Assembly (NCBI GenBank): GCA_009996555.1
Contig: JAACZX010000457.1
Coordinates: 1 to 17,502, forward strand
Direction of reading: 5' to 3'
DNA: 17,502 nucleotides
Source: Chitinophagaceae bacterium
GTDB lineage: Bacteria > Bacteroidota > Bacteroidia > Chitinophagales > Chitinophagaceae
The notes under the pieces are model-generated. The model was given only the letters and a program-made list of their open reading frames with translations. It was not told the DNA's origin and ran no database searches. Position numbers and translations under genes: made by a program. Of the stretch, positions 7,432 through 14,327 are shown piece after piece (position 1 is the first letter of the stretch; each line of letters begins with the position of its first letter).

Positions 7432-8738
7432 CCCTCAACACGTTTAATATCTGCACCCAGTTTACGTAAACGTTCATCAATGTATTGGTAACCTCTGTCG
7501 ATTTGTTCAATGTTTTGAATAATGCTTTTTCCTTCGGCACTTAATGCAGCAATAAGCAGTGCCTGCCCGGCACGTATATCGGGGCTGCTCATGGTAATAC
7601 CTCTCAGCTTTTGCTCACGTTCCAAACCAATTACCACAGCACGGTGCGGATCGCACAAAATAATTTGCGCACCCATGTCAATGAGTTTGTCTACAAAGAA
7701 CAATCGGCTTTCGAACATTTTCTGGTGAATGAGTACACTGCCTTTTGCCTGGATGGCTGTAACCAAAACAATACTCAACAGATCGGGAGTAAAGCCCGGC
7801 CATGGATGATCGTAAATGGTTAATACGCCACCGTCAAAATAGCGGCTCACTTCATAGATTTCCTGTTCGGGAATATGAATATCATCGCCTTCAATATTTA
7901 CAGTAATACCCAGCTGTCGAAACTTATCGGGGATAATGCCTAAGTGATCAACTGATGCGTTTTTGATGCGGATGTCACTTTGTGTCATTGCTGCTAAACC
8001 AATGAACGATCCTACTTCAATCATATCCGGTAAAATACGATGTGCAGTTCCTCCCAGATAATCTACACCTTCAATGGTTAAGAGATTGCTGCCAATGCCG
8101 CTGATCTTTGCACCCATGCGGTTAAGCATGGCACATAACTGTTGAATGTATGGTTCGCAAGCTGCATTGTAAATGGTTGTGGTACCATTGGCCATACTAG
8201 CTGCCATTACAATATTGGCCGTACCTGTTACCGATGGCTCATCGAGTAACATATTTACACCTTGCAGTTTATTGGTCGTAAGATGAAAAAAACCATCTTC
8301 TGCATGATAGTTAAATGCAGCACCTAGTTTTTCAAAACCAATTACGTGTGTATCTAATCTTCTGCGGCCAATTTTATCGCCACCGGGTTTTGGAATAAAT
8401 GCTTTTTTGTAACGTGCAAGCATGGGCCCTGCAAGCATTACACTTCCACGAAGTCTTCCGCTTTTCTTTTTGAAACGTTCACTGTGTAAGTAATCAATGT
8501 CCACATCATCGGCCTGGAAAATGCAGGTGTCACGTTGTGGCCTCTCGATCTTTACATTCATTTCGCCAAGCAGTTCAATCAGCAGATTTACATCAACAAT
8601 ATCCGGTATGTTCGTGATGGTTACTTTTTCAGGCGTGAGTAAAACAGCGCTGATGATTTGCAGTGCTTCGTTCTTTGCACCTTGTGGTACAATTTCACCA
8701 TGGAGTTTTTTGCCTCCTCTTACTTCAAATGCGTTCAT
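7428..8738 (-). CDS. murA: UDP-N-acetylglucosamine 1-carboxyvinyltransferase (MurA), Asp-loop type
   Basis: The 436-residue cytoplasmic enzyme carries out the first committed step of peptidoglycan synthesis, moving enolpyruvate from PEP to UDP-GlcNAc. Seen: the inside-out alpha/beta barrel repeats, the substrate-binding K22-N23 in PQGAKNEAL (18-26), the catalytic loop PGGDKIGRRRLD (118-129), GTANIVMAAS, and near the C-terminus SSPDIRAGQALLIAALSAEG with the conserved Arg. Length is normal. The residue that is Cys115 in E. coli MurA is Asp121 here (codon GAT, minus strand 8378-8376). In other bacteria this change keeps activity but blocks the covalent attack by fosfomycin. The GNAT gene follows with a 4-base overlap. 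A terminator at 8791-8828 isolates it from the DUF4290 gene upstream. Confidence 0.96.
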   Translation of the reverse strand: MNAFEVRGGKKLHGEIVPQGAKNEALQIISAVLLTPEKVTITNIPDIVDVNLLIELLGEMNVKIERPQRDTCIFQADDVDIDYLHSERFKKKSGRLRGSVMLAGPMLARYKKAFIPKPGGDKIGRRRLDTHVIGFEKLGAAFNYHAEDGFFHLTTNKLQGVNMLLDEPSVTGTANIVMAASMANGTTTIYNAACEPYIQQLCAMLNRMGAKISGIGSNLLTIEGVDYLGGTAHRILPDMIEVGSFIGLAAMTQSDIRIKNASVDHLGIIPDKFRQLGITVNIEGDDIHIPEQEIYEVSRYFDGGVLTIYDHPWPGFTPDLLSIVLVTAIQAKGSVLIHQKMFESRLFFVDKLIDMGAQIILCDPHRAVVIGLEREQKLRGITMSSPDIRAGQALLIAALSAEGKSIIQNIEQIDRGYQYIDERLRKLGADIKRVEG

Positions 8739-8790
8739 ATAAATAGTTATGTAATAAGTGTAGAATGATCAGGCAACAAAGTACAGAGAA

Positions 8791-8828
8791 ATAAAAAAGG
8801 TTAACAAGAATTTCCCTTATTAACCTTT
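8791..8828 (-). terminator. Intrinsic terminator of the DUF4290 gene
   Basis: AAAGGTTAA (8796-8804) and TTAACCTTT (8820-8828) form a 9-bp stem with a 15-base loop. Read on the minus strand, the stem is followed by a T-run (8793-8798), 25 bases past the stop of the DUF4290 gene. It separates that gene from murA. Confidence 0.8.
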
Positions 8829-8852
8829 CAGTTTTTTACAGTTTAGATACAC

Positions 8853-9560
8853 TTAATAACGCTTTTTAAATTTGCCGCCACCGCCGCCGCCTCTGTTATC
8901 ACGGCCACCGCCGCCACCTCTGTTATCACGACCGCCGCCGCCACCACCACTGCGTTGTTGGAAATGTTTTTTGAACTTTCCGCCACCGCCACCACGGTTT
9001 TCCCTGAAATCATCACTTGGACGGTACTGGCGCACAAACGGACGATTATTGAACTCAAGCTCTCCTTTTGTAATAGCGCTCAGTTCTGATTGTATTGCAT
9101 CGTCATGTACATTTTCTTTATGCCAGTTGTTATATGACAACTTCATGTAGTAAGCAATTGCATTGGCAAAACCCTGTTTCTTTTCAGGATTTTCTTCCTG
9201 CAAAGCCTTATTAATAACAACCTCAATATTTTTTCCAAGATGGTTATACCGGGGATACCGCTTCGGATAAGGTAAACGTTCAGGTTTTGCTTTCAGCGAC
9301 TCCCTTGTGGGAATAGGATAGGGACTGTCAACATCCAGTTTAAAATCAGAAATTAAAAACAGGTGATCCCACAATTTATGCCGGAAATCTTCAACGTTTT
9401 TCAGGTGAGGGTTTAAAAAGCCCATCAGCTCAATGGCAACATGTGCCTGCTCCTGCCGCTTTTGACGGTCTTCAATTGTTATAATGTAATCAACCATTTT
9501 CTGAATATGTCTTCCATACTCACGAATGGTCAAATGGTTTCTTGTTGTGTTGTATTCCAT
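8853..9560 (-). CDS. DUF4290 family protein with RGG-rich C-terminal tail
   Basis: A 235-residue protein from the ATG at 9560 (MEYNTTRNHLTIREYGRHIQKM). The frame reaches a few codons further back, but this start fits the family. The N-terminal 165 residues are the helical DUF4290 domain found almost only in Bacteroidota; its function is unknown. Seen: NHLTIREYGRHIQKMVDYI, LMGFLNPHLKNVEDFRHKLWDHLF, a Pro/Tyr-rich stretch (PYPKRYPRYNHLGKNIE) and AIAYYMKLSYNNWH. The last 50 or so residues are low-complexity: FRENRGGGGGKFKKHFQQRS, then two GGRDNRGGG repeats, then GGGKFKKRY. This tail is strongly basic and Gly-rich, like RGG-type RNA-binding tails, so RNA or ribosome contact is a reasonable inference. 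It stands alone, with its own -7 box and terminator. Confidence 0.88.
   Translation of the reverse strand: MEYNTTRNHLTIREYGRHIQKMVDYIITIEDRQKRQEQAHVAIELMGFLNPHLKNVEDFRHKLWDHLFLISDFKLDVDSPYPIPTRESLKAKPERLPYPKRYPRYNHLGKNIEVVINKALQEENPEKKQGFANAIAYYMKLSYNNWHKENVHDDAIQSELSAITKGELEFNNRPFVRQYRPSDDFRENRGGGGGKFKKHFQQRSGGGGGGRDNRGGGGGRDNRGGGGGGKFKKRY
8891..8930. repeat. 27-bp tandem repeat coding for GGRDNRGGG
   Basis: CTCTGTTATCACG occurs at 8891-8903 and again at 8918-8930, in a background of CCGCCACC triplets. The period is 27 bases, nine codons, giving two copies of a Gly/Arg/Asp/Asn unit in the DUF4290 tail. Because the period is a multiple of three, copy-number change would lengthen or shorten the tail without a frameshift. 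Confidence 0.75.
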
Positions 9561-9575
9561 AATACTTGATAATAG

Positions 9576-9583
9576 CAAATGTA
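9576..9583 (-). promoter_or_regulatory. -7 box of the DUF4290 gene
   Basis: TACATTTG on the minus strand matches TAnnTTTG fully, 15 bases ahead of the ATG at 9560, so the leader would be only about ten bases. No TTG is seen at the usual -33 distance. That position falls in the T-run and stem of the protease-gene terminator (9598-9627), so the two elements are packed end to end. Confidence 0.55.
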
Positions 9584-9597
9584 AGCAAAGGGTTGAT

Positions 9598-9627
9598 AAA
9601 AAAAGCTGCCCTTTTTAGGGGGCAGCT
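9598..9627 (-). terminator. Intrinsic terminator of the metzincin protease gene
   Basis: AGCTGCCC (9604-9611) and GGGCAGCT (9620-9627) form a perfect 8-bp GC-rich stem with an 8-base loop. On the minus strand it is followed by seven T. It lies about 34 bases past the stop codon of the protease gene. Confidence 0.88.
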
Positions 9628-9660
9628 GGTTCCAGTGGTAAACTATGACTATCTAAAAAC

Positions 9661-11286
9661 TTACTGTTTTACTATTTTCTCTGTTGCAATTTCACCACCA
9701 TCGATGATCTGTAACAGATACATACCACTGTTGAGTGACCCGGTTTGTAACACATTGAAACCGGATGTTGTGCGGCCATTTGCCAATGCACGACCACTCA
9801 TGTCAACAATACGCCAGTTATAAGAACCGTTGCTGTTGAGGGCAATTTCATTTTTACTGATAATATTTGTAACTACATCTACTTTTGACTGACCACCTAC
9901 TTCACGAAGTGCCACTACGTTTGAGTAGTATTTTAATTGCGAAGCGGTAGTAACCAATAAGCGGTAGTAGATTGTTTTCTTTTCTGAAGGCACATGACTG
10001 TAACTTGTGCTGTTGCTGTTTACATCCTGCATGCTGCTGAAACCCATGCCGTTTGTTGATGATTCAATTACAATAGATTCAATTGGCTCATCGGCAATAA
10101 TGTTCCAGTTTAATTCATGTTTGTTGTTATTTGCTTTTCCGTTCAGCTTCATGCTTTGTACAGGAAGTGTTGAAGGAAGAGCTGCACCACTCACAACATA
10201 ATCGCCAAGCATACCATAGTTCGATACATTTGAGTTAGCTACGTTATTTAAACGCAGGTAATATGTACCGGCAGTAATAAAACTATCTACAGCAACACCA
10301 AGTGAATTTGGCGGATTGTAGCTGTTGATGGTATTTCCTTTCGAGTCAAGGATTGTGAGCTGCATATCAACATTTGGCTTTGTTGTTCCGCTTGTTGATG
10401 GATTCGCCGCAATCTGGAAACGTGTTGCAGAGGTAATATCAATCCGGAAAATATCAATATCGCTTGATGAATTAATTTCACTGCTTATATTAAAACCTGT
10501 AGCCGGTTGATTATTGGCGGTTATAGTTGTTGACATTGGCAATACAGTTGCAGTACGTGTGGTATTACCAACCAGATCTTCTTTAAAACCAAAACCGTTA
10601 TCTGAACTGCCGAGAATTGCTAAGTCGTCTTGTAATTTACTGCAGCCTTGTGTGGAAGTACCTTTATGCCAAAGGGTTAATGTTTTACCATAGCTGTTAC
10701 CCATAATTGGTGCCCAGCTTGTAGGCGAACCGTTTGTGCCGGTGCCTGGGTTGTATTCATAAACGAAGTTACAGTTTGCATCATATAAAGTCTGATGGTT
10801 TAAACCAAGCGTGTGGCCAGACTCATGTGAAGAAGCTTCTCCAATATTTTTTTCGTTATATCCCAGAAGATTTGCAAAAACAAACCCGGGGATTTCCATT
10901 CCCCAACGGAATGAATTAAGATAAGCTACACCGCCTGCACTACCGTACCAGCTGCTGTATGCTGTAACAATGATGCGTTGTCTTTTGTTAAGAGGAGCTG
11001 CAAAATAAACCGTTGAATCAGTAGTGATGTTCAGGTTAAAAGGACTGAAATCTTCTGCTACCTGGTAAAAGGCTGTAATAATTTTTGCTTCAGTAAGCCC
11101 CGAAGGGGTAGCATAAAAAGTTTGCCCACCATTCCAGTAAGGAGTACTTACTGTATGTCCGTCGAAATCAAGGAAAATAGTGGCTTGAGCAGTAGGGTTG
11201 CTGTTTAGTTTAGGCACCTGTGCATAAGCTGTTTGAGTTGCTGCTGTAAATAGAGCAACAATACTCAGGATGAGTGTACGTGTCAT
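9661..11286 (-). CDS. Secreted metzincin-type zinc metalloprotease with T9SS sorting domain
   Basis: This 541-residue protein has a signal peptide (1-22, MTRTLILSIVALF, cleavage after AYA). The zinc site is HESGHTLGLNH (154-164), the full HExxHxxGxxH metzincin signature, and the likely Met-turn is APIMGNSY (192-199, Met195). FLDFDGH (38-44) begins the catalytic domain almost directly after the signal peptide, so any propeptide is very short. C172 and C215 could form a disulfide. Residues about 250-370 look like a bacterial pre-peptidase C-terminal-type beta domain (DIDIFRIDI, GTYYLRLNN), followed by a fibronectin-like stretch (about 380-460). The last 80 residues (NGSYNWRIVDMSGRALANGRT, NSGMYLLQIIDGGEIATEKIVKQ) are a type A T9SS sorting domain. 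So it is exported by Sec, crosses the outer membrane by T9SS and is probably surface-bound or released. The substrate is unknown. Confidence 0.92.
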   Translation of the reverse strand: MTRTLILSIVALFTAATQTAYAQVPKLNSNPTAQATIFLDFDGHTVSTPYWNGGQTFYATPSGLTEAKIITAFYQVAEDFSPFNLNITTDSTVYFAAPLNKRQRIIVTAYSSWYGSAGGVAYLNSFRWGMEIPGFVFANLLGYNEKNIGEASSHESGHTLGLNHQTLYDANCNFVYEYNPGTGTNGSPTSWAPIMGNSYGKTLTLWHKGTSTQGCSKLQDDLAILGSSDNGFGFKEDLVGNTTRTATVLPMSTTITANNQPATGFNISSEINSSSDIDIFRIDITSATRFQIAANPSTSGTTKPNVDMQLTILDSKGNTINSYNPPNSLGVAVDSFITAGTYYLRLNNVANSNVSNYGMLGDYVVSGAALPSTLPVQSMKLNGKANNNKHELNWNIIADEPIESIVIESSTNGMGFSSMQDVNSNSTSYSHVPSEKKTIYYRLLVTTASQLKYYSNVVALREVGGQSKVDVVTNIISKNEIALNSNGSYNWRIVDMSGRALANGRTTSGFNVLQTGSLNSGMYLLQIIDGGEIATEKIVKQ

Positions 11287-11336
11287 AGTATTGGATTTTA
11301 TAAAGGAATAAATCTACCTGCTGGAACAAGTATTTT

Positions 11337-11795
11337 TTAATCGGCAATCATGTGTGAAACCTGTTTTCTGTTCCAGTTATAGGAACCGGTAACAGGATCT
11401 TTTTCCATCATCATCATATCACTGTGCTTTTGGCTTATCATGATACCACGATAAGTAATGCTTTGATCAGCTAATGTGATTTTTGAAATGGAAAGAATAA
11501 GACCAGGTCGGTCTGTTGACTGAATCGTAACAGTGGTAAGACCGGGTGCATCGCTTGTAATAGCAGATACTTCGCCTTTAAAACGGAAGCCATTTGTTAC
11601 AACCAGATCAATTTTCTGATTCAGGCGGGCATTCATTACATCACTGATAAAATTTTGTGATGGCGCAAAACGTGAAGCAACAGCATTGAACATTGCCGGC
11701 TTACCATCATGCTTTTGACGACCTGATTGAAATTGTTGGGAGAAAGAAACAATAGATAGTGTACAAAATGCAAGTACAAAGACTAGCTTTTTCAT
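11337..11795 (-). CDS. Small secreted protein of unknown function, first gene of the protease transcript
   Basis: The family of this 152-residue protein is not recognised. Seen: a clear signal peptide (1-19, MKKLVFVLAFCTLSIVSFS, before QQ), no membrane segment after it, and no T9SS tail or lipobox, so it should be periplasmic or secreted. The middle (about 55-115, LNQKIDLVVTNGFRFKGEVSAITSD, TTVTIQSTDRPGLILSISKITL) reads as a small all-beta domain. The C-terminus carries KHSDMMMMEKDP and a basic, aromatic YNWNRKQVSHMIAD, with several His and Met that could touch metal. It lies 50 bases upstream of the metzincin gene on the same strand, with no terminator between and one strong promoter ahead. 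It may be an inhibitor, chaperone or trans-acting propeptide of the protease; this is inference from position. Confidence 0.85.
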   Translation of the reverse strand: MKKLVFVLAFCTLSIVSFSQQFQSGRQKHDGKPAMFNAVASRFAPSQNFISDVMNARLNQKIDLVVTNGFRFKGEVSAITSDAPGLTTVTIQSTDRPGLILSISKITLADQSITYRGIMISQKHSDMMMMEKDPVTGSYNWNRKQVSHMIAD

Positions 11796-11835
11796 AGAAT
11801 ACGTTTTTAGGATATTGGAATACTGGATTACGAAA

Positions 11836-11866
11836 CAAATGTATAGGGAAGAATTAAATCATGCAA
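11836..11866 (-). promoter_or_regulatory. Bacteroidota consensus promoter of the secreted-protein/protease pair
   Basis: On the minus strand, TTG (11866-11864), a 20-base spacer and TACATTTG (11843-11836) give an exact match to TTG-N19-21-TAnnTTTG. Transcription would start near 11829, with a leader of about 35 bases before the ATG at 11795. Confidence 0.8.
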
Positions 11867-11884
11867 TAGGTGTTTTTGTGTATT

Positions 11885-11915
11885 TAAAAAATAGACCCCG
11901 CTGGAAAGCGGGGTC
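11885..11915 (-). terminator. Orphan intrinsic terminator upstream of the protease-pair promoter
   Basis: GACCCCGCT (11894-11902) and AGCGGGGTC (11907-11915) form a perfect 9-bp GC-rich stem closed by a 4-base loop (GGAA on the plus strand). On the minus strand the stem is followed by TA and six T (11891-11886). It acts on minus-strand transcripts, but no minus-strand gene lies between it and the divergent glycosyltransferase gene at 12370. Confidence 0.8.
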
Positions 11916-11916
11916 G

Positions 11917-12351
11917 TTTACCCAAAATCCACATTGTAAAACCATCAATGTATCCTGACTCTTCCCTGTTGCGAAAGAATTATTTTTGAATTATAAACCA
12001 TTAGTATACAAATGTTTATAATGTTGTTGTTTTTTGAAAGAACATGTAGTAAATAGCAATTACTGTTCCAAACTTTTACAGGGCCAAGATTATTTTTTTT
12101 GCTTTAAAAGTATTTCGAAAGATTAAGTGAAACTGCTTAAAAGTTCAACCGTATTTTCCGCAATTTCAACATCAAACAGTTAGCTATAACATCAACACAA
12201 ATCAATTCTGACGATAAAAGTATAAACAAAAAATTTAATATCCTATCGTACTTTATATGAATAAATGCTTGGGAAATCAACGTTTTAAAATTCGCAATTT
12301 TCTATTCCTGTTGAACAAATTCACTGTGCTTCAATCTCATCGTTTCACACC
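11917..12351. other. AT-rich intergenic region without a convincing gene; possible small RNA on the minus strand
   Basis: No ORF with protein-like content was found: the minus-strand ATG frames seen stop after at most about 18 codons. Just upstream of the orphan terminator, the minus strand holds a small hairpin (ACATTG with CAATGT, in about 11933-11955) and a -7-like box AACATTTG (12016-12009; 7 of 8 matches). Together these could bound a transcript of roughly 115 bases. No known RNA family is recognised, and no -33 TTG is seen at the right distance. Confidence 0.3.
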
Positions 12352-12359
12352 TACCTTTG
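12352..12359 (+). promoter_or_regulatory. -7 box of the glycosyltransferase gene
   Basis: TACCTTTG matches TAnnTTTG and is the same octamer as the typA and gldC boxes. It lies 10 bases ahead of the ATG at 12370, so the leader would be a few bases at most. No TTG is seen at the -33 distance. Confidence 0.55.
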
Positions 12360-12369
12360 CAATTCTTTT

Positions 12370-13500
12370 ATGGTGATTGCAATTAACACAAAAGCGTTGC
12401 TTCAGGGCAAATTAGAAGGTTATGGATATTATATACAGGAGATATTTTCCCGTATTGCAGCACAACATCCCAATCACCAATTTTATTTTTTATTTGACCG
12501 CCCATTTGCAGAAGAGTTTATTTATGCTTCAAACATTCATCCGGTTATTGTAAAACCTGAGGCAAGATTTCCGTTGGCCTGGAATGTTTGGTACAACTGG
12601 ATGCTCCCCAGTGTGTTAAAAAAAATTAAGGCAGATGTTTTCGTGAGCCCCGATGGTTTTTGTTCACTCAGAACAAGTGTTCCGCAATGCCTTGTTGTAC
12701 ACGATCTGGCTTTTTTGCATTATCCTGGCTTCATTCATAAATCACATCTGCGTTTTTATAAAAAGAATACAGGAAGGTTTTTAAAGAAAGCAAAAGTAAT
12801 TGCCACAGTTTCAGAATATTCCAAACTGGATATTGTTGCGCAATACAATATTGAGCCGCAAAAAATCCATGTCACGTTTAATGCGGCCAATGCTGTTTTT
12901 CAGCCACTTACATACGATGAGCGAGAAACAGTGAAAGCTAAATATTCCCATGGCTGTGAGTATTTTATTTATACAGGCTCCATTCATCCCCGAAAAAATC
13001 CCATCAACCTGCTAAAGGCATTTTCAAAATTCAAGAAGAGACAACGCAGCAATATGAAACTGCTGTTTGCAGGCAGGCTGGCATGGAAAACAGAAGAATT
13101 CACAAAACTTCTTTCCACTTTCAAGTTTAGGAATGATGTTGTGCTGACAGGTTATCTTGATCAGGAGGAGCTAAGCAAAGTAGTTGCATCGGCTTATGCG
13201 CTGATCTATCCTTCGTTTTTTGAAGGGTTTGGTGTGCCGCCACTGGAAGCGTTACAGTGCGGCGTTCCGGCAATTGTTTCAAATAACAGTGCATTGCCGG
13301 AAGTGGGAGGCGAAGCCTATTTGTATATTGATCCTGCAAATGCGGATGATATGGCTGATAAAATGATGCTCATCTATAAAGATGAAGCGTTGAGAGGCCG
13401 GCTGATAGAACGTGGGAAACTGCAGTTACAGAAATTCAGCTGGGATGCTGCTGCTGAAAAAATGTGGAACTGTATAGAGCTGGCTGCCAAAACTGAATAA
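12370..13500 (+). CDS. Family 4 glycosyltransferase (GT-B fold)
   Basis: The 376-residue cytoplasmic or membrane-associated enzyme moves a sugar from a nucleotide donor to an acceptor, likely a lipid- or surface-glycan precursor. Seen: the N-terminal acceptor domain with NTKALLQGKLEGYGYYIQEI (6-25) as the Gly-rich loop, VVHDLAFLHYPGF (109-121), ATVSEYSKLDI (145-155), the domain linker YTGSIHPRKNPINLLKAF (201-218), and the donor-binding EX7E motif with E285 and E293 in FFEGFGVPPLEALQCGVP (283-300), then SNNSALPEVGGEAYLYIDP. This is close to mannosyl- and other GT4 enzymes of polysaccharide pathways; donor and acceptor are unknown. No other glycan genes lie beside it, and gldC follows 26 bases later with its own -7 box. 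Confidence 0.93.
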   Translation: MVIAINTKALLQGKLEGYGYYIQEIFSRIAAQHPNHQFYFLFDRPFAEEFIYASNIHPVIVKPEARFPLAWNVWYNWMLPSVLKKIKADVFVSPDGFCSLRTSVPQCLVVHDLAFLHYPGFIHKSHLRFYKKNTGRFLKKAKVIATVSEYSKLDIVAQYNIEPQKIHVTFNAANAVFQPLTYDERETVKAKYSHGCEYFIYTGSIHPRKNPINLLKAFSKFKKRQRSNMKLLFAGRLAWKTEEFTKLLSTFKFRNDVVLTGYLDQEELSKVVASAYALIYPSFFEGFGVPPLEALQCGVPAIVSNNSALPEVGGEAYLYIDPANADDMADKMMLIYKDEALRGRLIERGKLQLQKFSWDAAAEKMWNCIELAAKTE

Positions 13501-13502
13501 CC

Positions 13503-13510
13503 TACCTTTG
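13503..13510 (+). promoter_or_regulatory. -7 box of the gldC transcript
   Basis: TACCTTTG lies 2 bases past the glycosyltransferase stop and 16 bases before the gldC ATG at 13527, giving a leader of about ten bases. No clear TTG is seen at -33. Confidence 0.55.
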
Positions 13511-13526
13511 CCGCACAATTTTTTAT

Positions 13527-13871
13527 ATGCATAAGAGTAATATAACCATTGATGTTTATTTAGATGAACAGAAAGTGCCCGAGCAGATCAAATGGAAAGC
13601 AAGTGACAGCAGTGCAGATATGGAGCAGGTTGCAAAAGCAATGATGCTTGCATTTTGGGATGGTGCTGATAAATCTGCTTTACGTATTGATTTGTGGACA
13701 AAAGATATGATGGTGGATGAAATGGCCGATTTTTATTACCAGTTATTGATGACAATGGCGGATACATTTAACCGTGCCACTAACCAGCCCGAAATAACTG
13801 CAGATATGAAAGCATTTGCAAAAGATTTCATGGAAAAATTCAGAAAAGAACAGCTTAAACAAAACCAGTAG
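13527..13871 (+). CDS. gldC: Gliding motility-associated protein GldC
   Basis: The 114-residue soluble protein matches GldC as I know it from Flavobacterium: an N-terminal NITIDVYLDEQKVPEQIKWKASDS strand pair, then AKAMMLAFWDGADKSALRIDLWTKDMMVDEMADFYYQLLMTMADTFNRAT. The ALRIDLWTKxMxVDEM core and DTFxRATN are highly characteristic. GldC is a cytoplasmic accessory of the gliding/T9SS apparatus; in Flavobacterium its loss weakens but does not abolish gliding, and it occurs widely in non-gliding Bacteroidota as well. No other gld or spr genes lie in the window. yqeY starts 5 bases past the stop, so gldC, yqeY and cvpA are probably one transcript. Confidence 0.93.
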   Translation: MHKSNITIDVYLDEQKVPEQIKWKASDSSADMEQVAKAMMLAFWDGADKSALRIDLWTKDMMVDEMADFYYQLLMTMADTFNRATNQPEITADMKAFAKDFMEKFRKEQLKQNQ

Positions 13872-13876
13872 TAATT

Positions 13877-14326
13877 ATGAGCCTGGAACAAAATATTATG
13901 GCCCACATGAAAGAGGCCATGAAAGCAAAAGACGAAGCCGCTTTACGTGGTTTGCGTGCGATTAAAGCAGCAATTCTTCTTGCCAAAACATCAGGAGCAG
14001 GCAGTGAGGTAACTGCTGATGATGAAATAAAACTCCTGCAGAAACTGGTAAAGCAGCGCAAGGACTCATTAGAAATTTTTCAGCAGCAGAACAGGACTGA
14101 TCTTGCACAAAAAGAAGAAGAAGAGATTGCCGTGATTGAAAAGTTTTTACCCAAGCAACTTGATGCAGAGGAACTGAAAACCATTATTGCAGGAATTATT
14201 GCAGAAACCGGTGCAGCATCACCTGCAGATATGGGCAAGGTAATGGGAGTTGCCAGCAAACAGCTTGCGGGCAAGGCCGATGGTAAAACCATTAGTGCTG
14301 TGGTAAAAGAGCTTTTAAGTAAATAA
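13877..14326 (+). CDS. yqeY: YqeY/GatB-like domain protein
   Basis: The 149-residue protein belongs to the YqeY family, which resembles the C-terminal tRNA-binding domains of the GatB amidotransferase subunit. Seen: MSLEQNIMAHMKEAMKAKDEAALRGLRAIKAAILLAKT at the start, VKQRKDSLEIFQQQNRTDLAQKEEEEIAVIEKFLPKQLDAEEL in the middle (the RxDL...E...FLPxQL signature), and MGKVMGVASKQLAGKADGKTISAVVKELL at the end. Its true role is not settled; tRNA or RNA binding is inferred from the fold. It sits between gldC (5-base gap) and the cvpA-like gene (1-base gap), so translation is likely coupled. Confidence 0.95.
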   Translation: MSLEQNIMAHMKEAMKAKDEAALRGLRAIKAAILLAKTSGAGSEVTADDEIKLLQKLVKQRKDSLEIFQQQNRTDLAQKEEEEIAVIEKFLPKQLDAEELKTIIAGIIAETGAASPADMGKVMGVASKQLAGKADGKTISAVVKELLSK

Positions 14327-14327
14327 A

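Noticed and set aside
8883..8945. CCGCC-rich repeats as a possible CRISPR array
   Set aside because: The 27-bp period has no unique spacers, codes in frame for GGRDNRGGG, and no cas genes are present.
8872..9150. Proline-rich open frame on the plus strand opposite the DUF4290 tail
   Set aside because: It is the antisense of the GGN/CGN-rich RGG tail, which naturally gives a poly-Pro frame free of stops. The minus-strand frame has a full conserved domain.
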